NCBI RefSeq assembly: GCF_000327385.1
Contig: NW_008706876.1
Coordinates: 763,466 to 827,465, forward strand
Direction of reading: 5' to 3'
Source: Lottia gigantea
Lineage: Eukaryota; Mollusca; Gastropoda; Lottiidae
Length of the DNA: 64,000 nucleotides
The notes under the pieces were generated by a model. It saw only the letters and a list, made by a program, of their open reading frames with translations, did not search any database and was not told where the DNA came from. Within the stretch, counting starts at the first letter, position 1. Each line of letters opens with the position of its first letter. A program made the translations under genes and the position numbers. Below are positions 60,342 through 64,000 of this stretch, one piece after another.

Positions 60342-62600
60342 TGTTTGAAAGCCTTCTTTTGTTTGAGGCAAAGGGAGGTAACTGGGTCTCAGCCTACAGA
60401 CCACTAATAGAGTTGTTTAATTTGGCTGCTTGTCAAAATCGATAGTGAGGCTGAGTCTCCATGCTTTTTTGTCAGGGCGCCATTTTTAGTCAGAGTTCGT
60501 TTTGTCAACGGCCTGTTAACATCAAATAAAGTTGTAAGTCAACATCGTATACCTTTGTTTTTTATTGTTCTATGTCTTCAGTCATGTTCCTCGCAGAACA
60601 GTTATTCTTGTTGTTGATCATTGGTATATCTCGACCTGACAGTTTTACGTGAACGACATGGAAACCCATGATTGATAAACTCAGAATGTTATGAACTTGT
60701 AGTCCAGAAGAGATTCTATTATAAAAGATAAAGTTACAGTTATAAATACCTTGTGTTTAAGTATGCTGTGGTATTAACTCCAAATCGTAAATACGCCACG
60801 TTGGGATTTGCATACAGTTGAATCGAATTATCACGTTTACTTGTGGAATTAAAAGTCTATCCTATTCAAATCTTTATCCTTAGAGTTGTACTAAATTTTT
60901 CGCAACACAGGAAAACTGAGAAAGAACAAGGTTTAATTTTGAGGCTACACACATGAGATTTGAGATTGATCTTATTGATGTGTTCAATATCACGCAAGAT
61001 GAATATATTTTCATTTAAATTGTCATTTTCTATCAGTTAAATAATGCGTCTAATAGCCAAATGATATTGCAAGAAGAGAATCATATTAATTCTAAACTCT
61101 GACAGGGTTTTATATTGTGTGTATTCGAAATTGAAAGTTTCAATATTTAAAAAAATAAATCGCGATATCTATGGCAAATACGATAAATATATTTCACCAA
61201 ATCAGATTTGTTGAATTATGTGTAAAATTCATGATAACACCAACTTTTAGTTTAAATATATTTACATTTACGAGTTTATCTACATTTGTTATATTTTTTG
61301 TTTGTTGGTGCAGTTATTTCCCTTGATCTAAAATTCGTCTTTTCTCCTTACTTGCCATGGCAATTCAATGTTGAGTTTTTCTATTTCACATTCAACTGTT
61401 ACATTTTTTATTTATTTTGATTAACGGGTTTGTCTCCCTATATCAAACAACGTCGACTTATTAGAGGTACAATTTATTAATCCATCTTATATTGTGTCAA
61501 ATTCTTAAATCAACATTAATGTTTTCAATAAATCTATTGTGAAAGTGAAAGTCTTTTATTGCTTAAACAGTGTGTACAGATCGACAAAAGGTTTGGCGCA
61601 GTATATTATATGATATCAGCCCATGTAAGCTACCCAAGGAAAAATCAAATGTTCACAATACCCGCCTTGATGAAATACTCAAATTATATTATTTTTGGAA
61701 TATTTTTGTTTGTTAGCACAGTTATTTCCCTTGATATGAAATTTGTGTATAGTTTCATTAACGACTAAAGGGACAGATACGCCATTCTTTTTGACCAAAT
61801 ATACTTTAGTCTCAGAATTGGGGATTTTTTAGCCAAGCCCATCAGTAATAGTGTTCGCGGCTCACCGTTGAAATTTGGGCCTTCAAATCCACGTGTGTCC
61901 AGAATTATCCGCATTTGAATGTTAAAATGACGACTCGTCATTTTAAGATCTCTGTGATTTATAGAAAAGACACATAGAAATAGTGAGTAAAATTGCAATT
62001 TTCGTATATTTCTAATACTTCTGAAGACTAATGACATATTTTCAAGAACAAATCAATCCCCCAAAATGGTGCATCTATACCCTCAAGATTGGATTTTATT
62101 CTTACGGCAAGTTACATCTGGGATGTTAAACAGCAATTTATGTTGTTTAAAATTGGATAGGAAGAAACTAACTGATGTAGGCTTACACAGGGAAAAATCT
62201 AAAAGTTAAATTAAACCCGCTTATTGATATTTAAAAAAAAACATTGGCCAGCCTTAAAGATTTTTCGGTTTCGGGGTTACGTCATACAGCTTTAAATCTC
62301 TACATGCGAGGGATCATACATATTCTCACAGGGCTGCGAGGAACATGACTGAAGACATGGCACGATAAAAAAAAAACAAAGGTATACGATGTTGACTACA
62401 ACTTTATTCGATGTTTACAAGCCGATGACATTACAAACACTGACTAAAAAAGGGGGCCTTACAAAAAAGGATCCAGACTAAGCCTCACTATCGATTTTAA
62501 CAAGCAGACAAATTAAACAATTCTATAAGTGGTCTGTAGGCTGAGACCCAGTTACCTCCCTTTGCCACAAACGAAAGAAGATTTTTAAACAAAATATTTT
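60342..62600. mobile_element. 2.26-kb element with ~255-bp inverted arms
   Basis: The left arm (60342-60595, with GGCAAAGGGAGGTAACTGGG and TCTTCAGTCATGTTCCTCGC) and the right arm (62338-62600, with GCGAGGAACATGACTGAAGA and CCCAGTTACCTCCCTTTGCC) are reverse complements with moderate divergence. The interior has no transposase and carries a family A copy. It is either a non-autonomous DNA transposon or two opposed copies of one repeat. No clear target duplication was found. Confidence 0.6.
61766..62082 (+). mobile_element. Family A inverted-repeat element, near-complete
   Basis: Opens TAAAGGGACAGATACGCCAT and ends CAAAATGGTGCATCTATACC, a diverged mirror of the opening. Interior phrases: AGCCAAGCCCATCAGTAATA, CGGCTCACCGTTGAAATTTG, GTCCAGAATTATCCGCA. 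It has no ORF of note and is the best-preserved copy in the window. Confidence 0.75.
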
Positions 62601-62849
62601 TATTAAATGGATCGTGTCGTCCCAGGTAAATCATCTGGCACATTTGTGAAGCTTTTCCCATGCCCAATCTCGCATTTTAGCTACCATAGACAGACATTGC
62701 AAGTGAACTAATAACCAATATTTCGATCTTCCCGGAAGCAGGTCATCCTCATGGCTCTCAGTCATGTTTGAATTAAGTCCATTTGAATTTGAATTTTACA
62801 TTGCAAAATGAGGGGAATAACTCCCAAAAAATGTTACTGTGTTTGGTTA

Positions 62850-64000
62850 GTTGTAGATACAGTACACAAATTATCAAACATCAATTATTGCCACATAATG
62901 TGTTATCTTGCAGAGAGAGTAAACAAACTATCAAACATCAATTATAGTCACATAATGTGTTATCTTGAAGGTAGAGAGTAAACAAACAATCGAACATCAA
63001 TTATTGCCACATAATGTGTTATCTTGCAGAGAGAGTAAACAAACTATCAAACATCAATTATAGTCACATAATGTGTTATCTTGAAGGTAGAGAGTAAACA
63101 AACAATCGAACATCAATTATAGTCACATAATGTGTTATCTTGAAGGTAGTGAGTAAATAAATTATCGAACATCAATTATAGTCACATAATGTGTTGTCTT
63201 GAAGGTAGTGAGTAAATAAATTATCGAACATCAATTATTGCCACATAATGTGTTGTCTTGAAGGTAGAGAGTAAACAAATTATCGAACATCAATTATAGT
63301 CACATAATGTGTTATCTTGAAGGTAGAGAGTAAATAAATTATCGAACATCAATTATTGCCACATAATGTGTTATCTTGAAGGTAGATAGTAAACAAACTA
63401 TCGAACATCAATTATAGTCACATAATGTGTTATCTTGAAGGTAGAGAGTAAACAAATTATCGAACATCAATTATTGCCACATAATGTGTTATCTTGAAGG
63501 TAGTGAGTAAACAAACTATCGAACATCAATTATTGCCACATAATGTGTTATCTTGAAGGTAGAGAGTAAACAAACAATCGAACATCAATTATTGCCACAT
63601 AATGTGTTATCTTGAAGGTAGATAGTAAACAAACTATCGAACATCAATTATAGTCACATAATGTGTTATCTTGAAGGTAGAGAGTAAACAAACAATCGAA
63701 CATCAATTATTGCCACATAATGTGTTTTCTTGAAGGTAGTGAGTAAACAAACAATCGAACATCAATTATTGCCACATAATGTGTTGTCTTGAAGGTAGTG
63801 AGTAAACAAACAATCGAACATCAATTATTGCCACATAATGTGTTATCTTGAAGGTAGAGAGTAAACAAACAATCGAACATCAATTATTGCCACATAATGT
63901 GTTATCTTGAAGATAGAGAGTAAACAAACTATCGAATATCAATTATTGCCACATGATGTGTTATCTTGAAGATAGAGAGTAAACAACCTATCGAATATCA
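62850..64000. repeat. 57-59-bp satellite running off the window
   Basis: About 20 units of CACATAATGTGTTATCTTGA plus AGGTAGAGAGTAAACAAAC and AATCGAACATCAATTAT. Two subtypes occur, ending TTATTGC or TTATAGT. Units are highly alike. The array continues past the right edge. Confidence 0.95.

Larger units (their letters stand above)
57650..64000. other. Gene-free repeat-rich region
   Basis: I find no supported gene in the last 6.3 kb. Contents: family A fragment, SINE, the 265-bp tandem duplication, an element with long inverted arms, a complete family A copy nested in it, and a satellite. The stretch 59,000-60,340 shows no feature except a 68-codon Asp/Asn-rich frame without a start. Confidence 0.6.

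Noticed and set aside
62850-64000. Regularly spaced repeats considered as a CRISPR array
   Set aside because: The whole 57-59-bp unit is conserved with no unique spacers, and the genome is eukaryotic.

Overview
The window is eukaryotic, AT-rich genomic DNA with intron-containing genes (GT-AG introns, mostly 0.3-1 kb), many short inverted-repeat transposons, tRNA-derived SINEs and minisatellites. Gene structure, repeat style and a short mig-17-like ADAMTS protease suggest a lophotrochozoan, most likely a gastropod mollusc; the species assignment is inference.

Layout. (1) 1-26,410, + strand: all but the 5' end of centriolin (CNTRL), a centrosomal coiled-coil protein. I resolve 36 exons with a continuous reading phase, about 1,920 residues, ending at a TAA at 26408-26410. 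(2) 26,411-29,770: intergenic, with a 270-bp inverted-repeat element, a 22-bp minisatellite and an unexplained GC-richer block. (3) 29,788-46,610, - strand: a complete secreted ADAMTS-like metalloprotease. It has a 5' UTR exon and 19 coding exons summing to 2,061 nt (686 aa): signal peptide, propeptide with a furin site, zinc-protease domain, disintegrin-like region, one TSP1 repeat and a short cysteine-rich tail. (4) 46,611-52,330: intergenic, with a pair of related inverted-repeat elements and a 1.4-kb palindromic repeat. (5) 52,338-57,630, + strand: a three-coding-exon gene for a 1,171-aa, repeat-rich, probably disordered protein I do not recognise, with cAMP-response-element-like sites upstream. 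(6) 57,650-64,000: repeats only (SINE, a tandemly duplicated element, a 2.3-kb element with 250-bp inverted arms, and a 57-59-bp satellite running off the end). The first two genes converge; the protease and the unknown gene diverge. I see no sign that the three genes work together.

The most unusual signal is that several intronic minisatellites contain copies of the neighbouring 3' splice site. In centriolin, 16 upstream repeats of a 38-bp unit carry the acceptor and the first bases of the next exon. In the protease, a 72-bp array repeats the acceptor plus about 37 nt of exon, a 61-bp array repeats an acceptor-like junction, and the first unit of a 3.7-kb 51-bp array overlaps the acceptor of the signal-peptide exon. 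That last array also holds a 50-N assembly gap beside a block repeated at an exact 1,375-bp offset, so it is probably misassembled.
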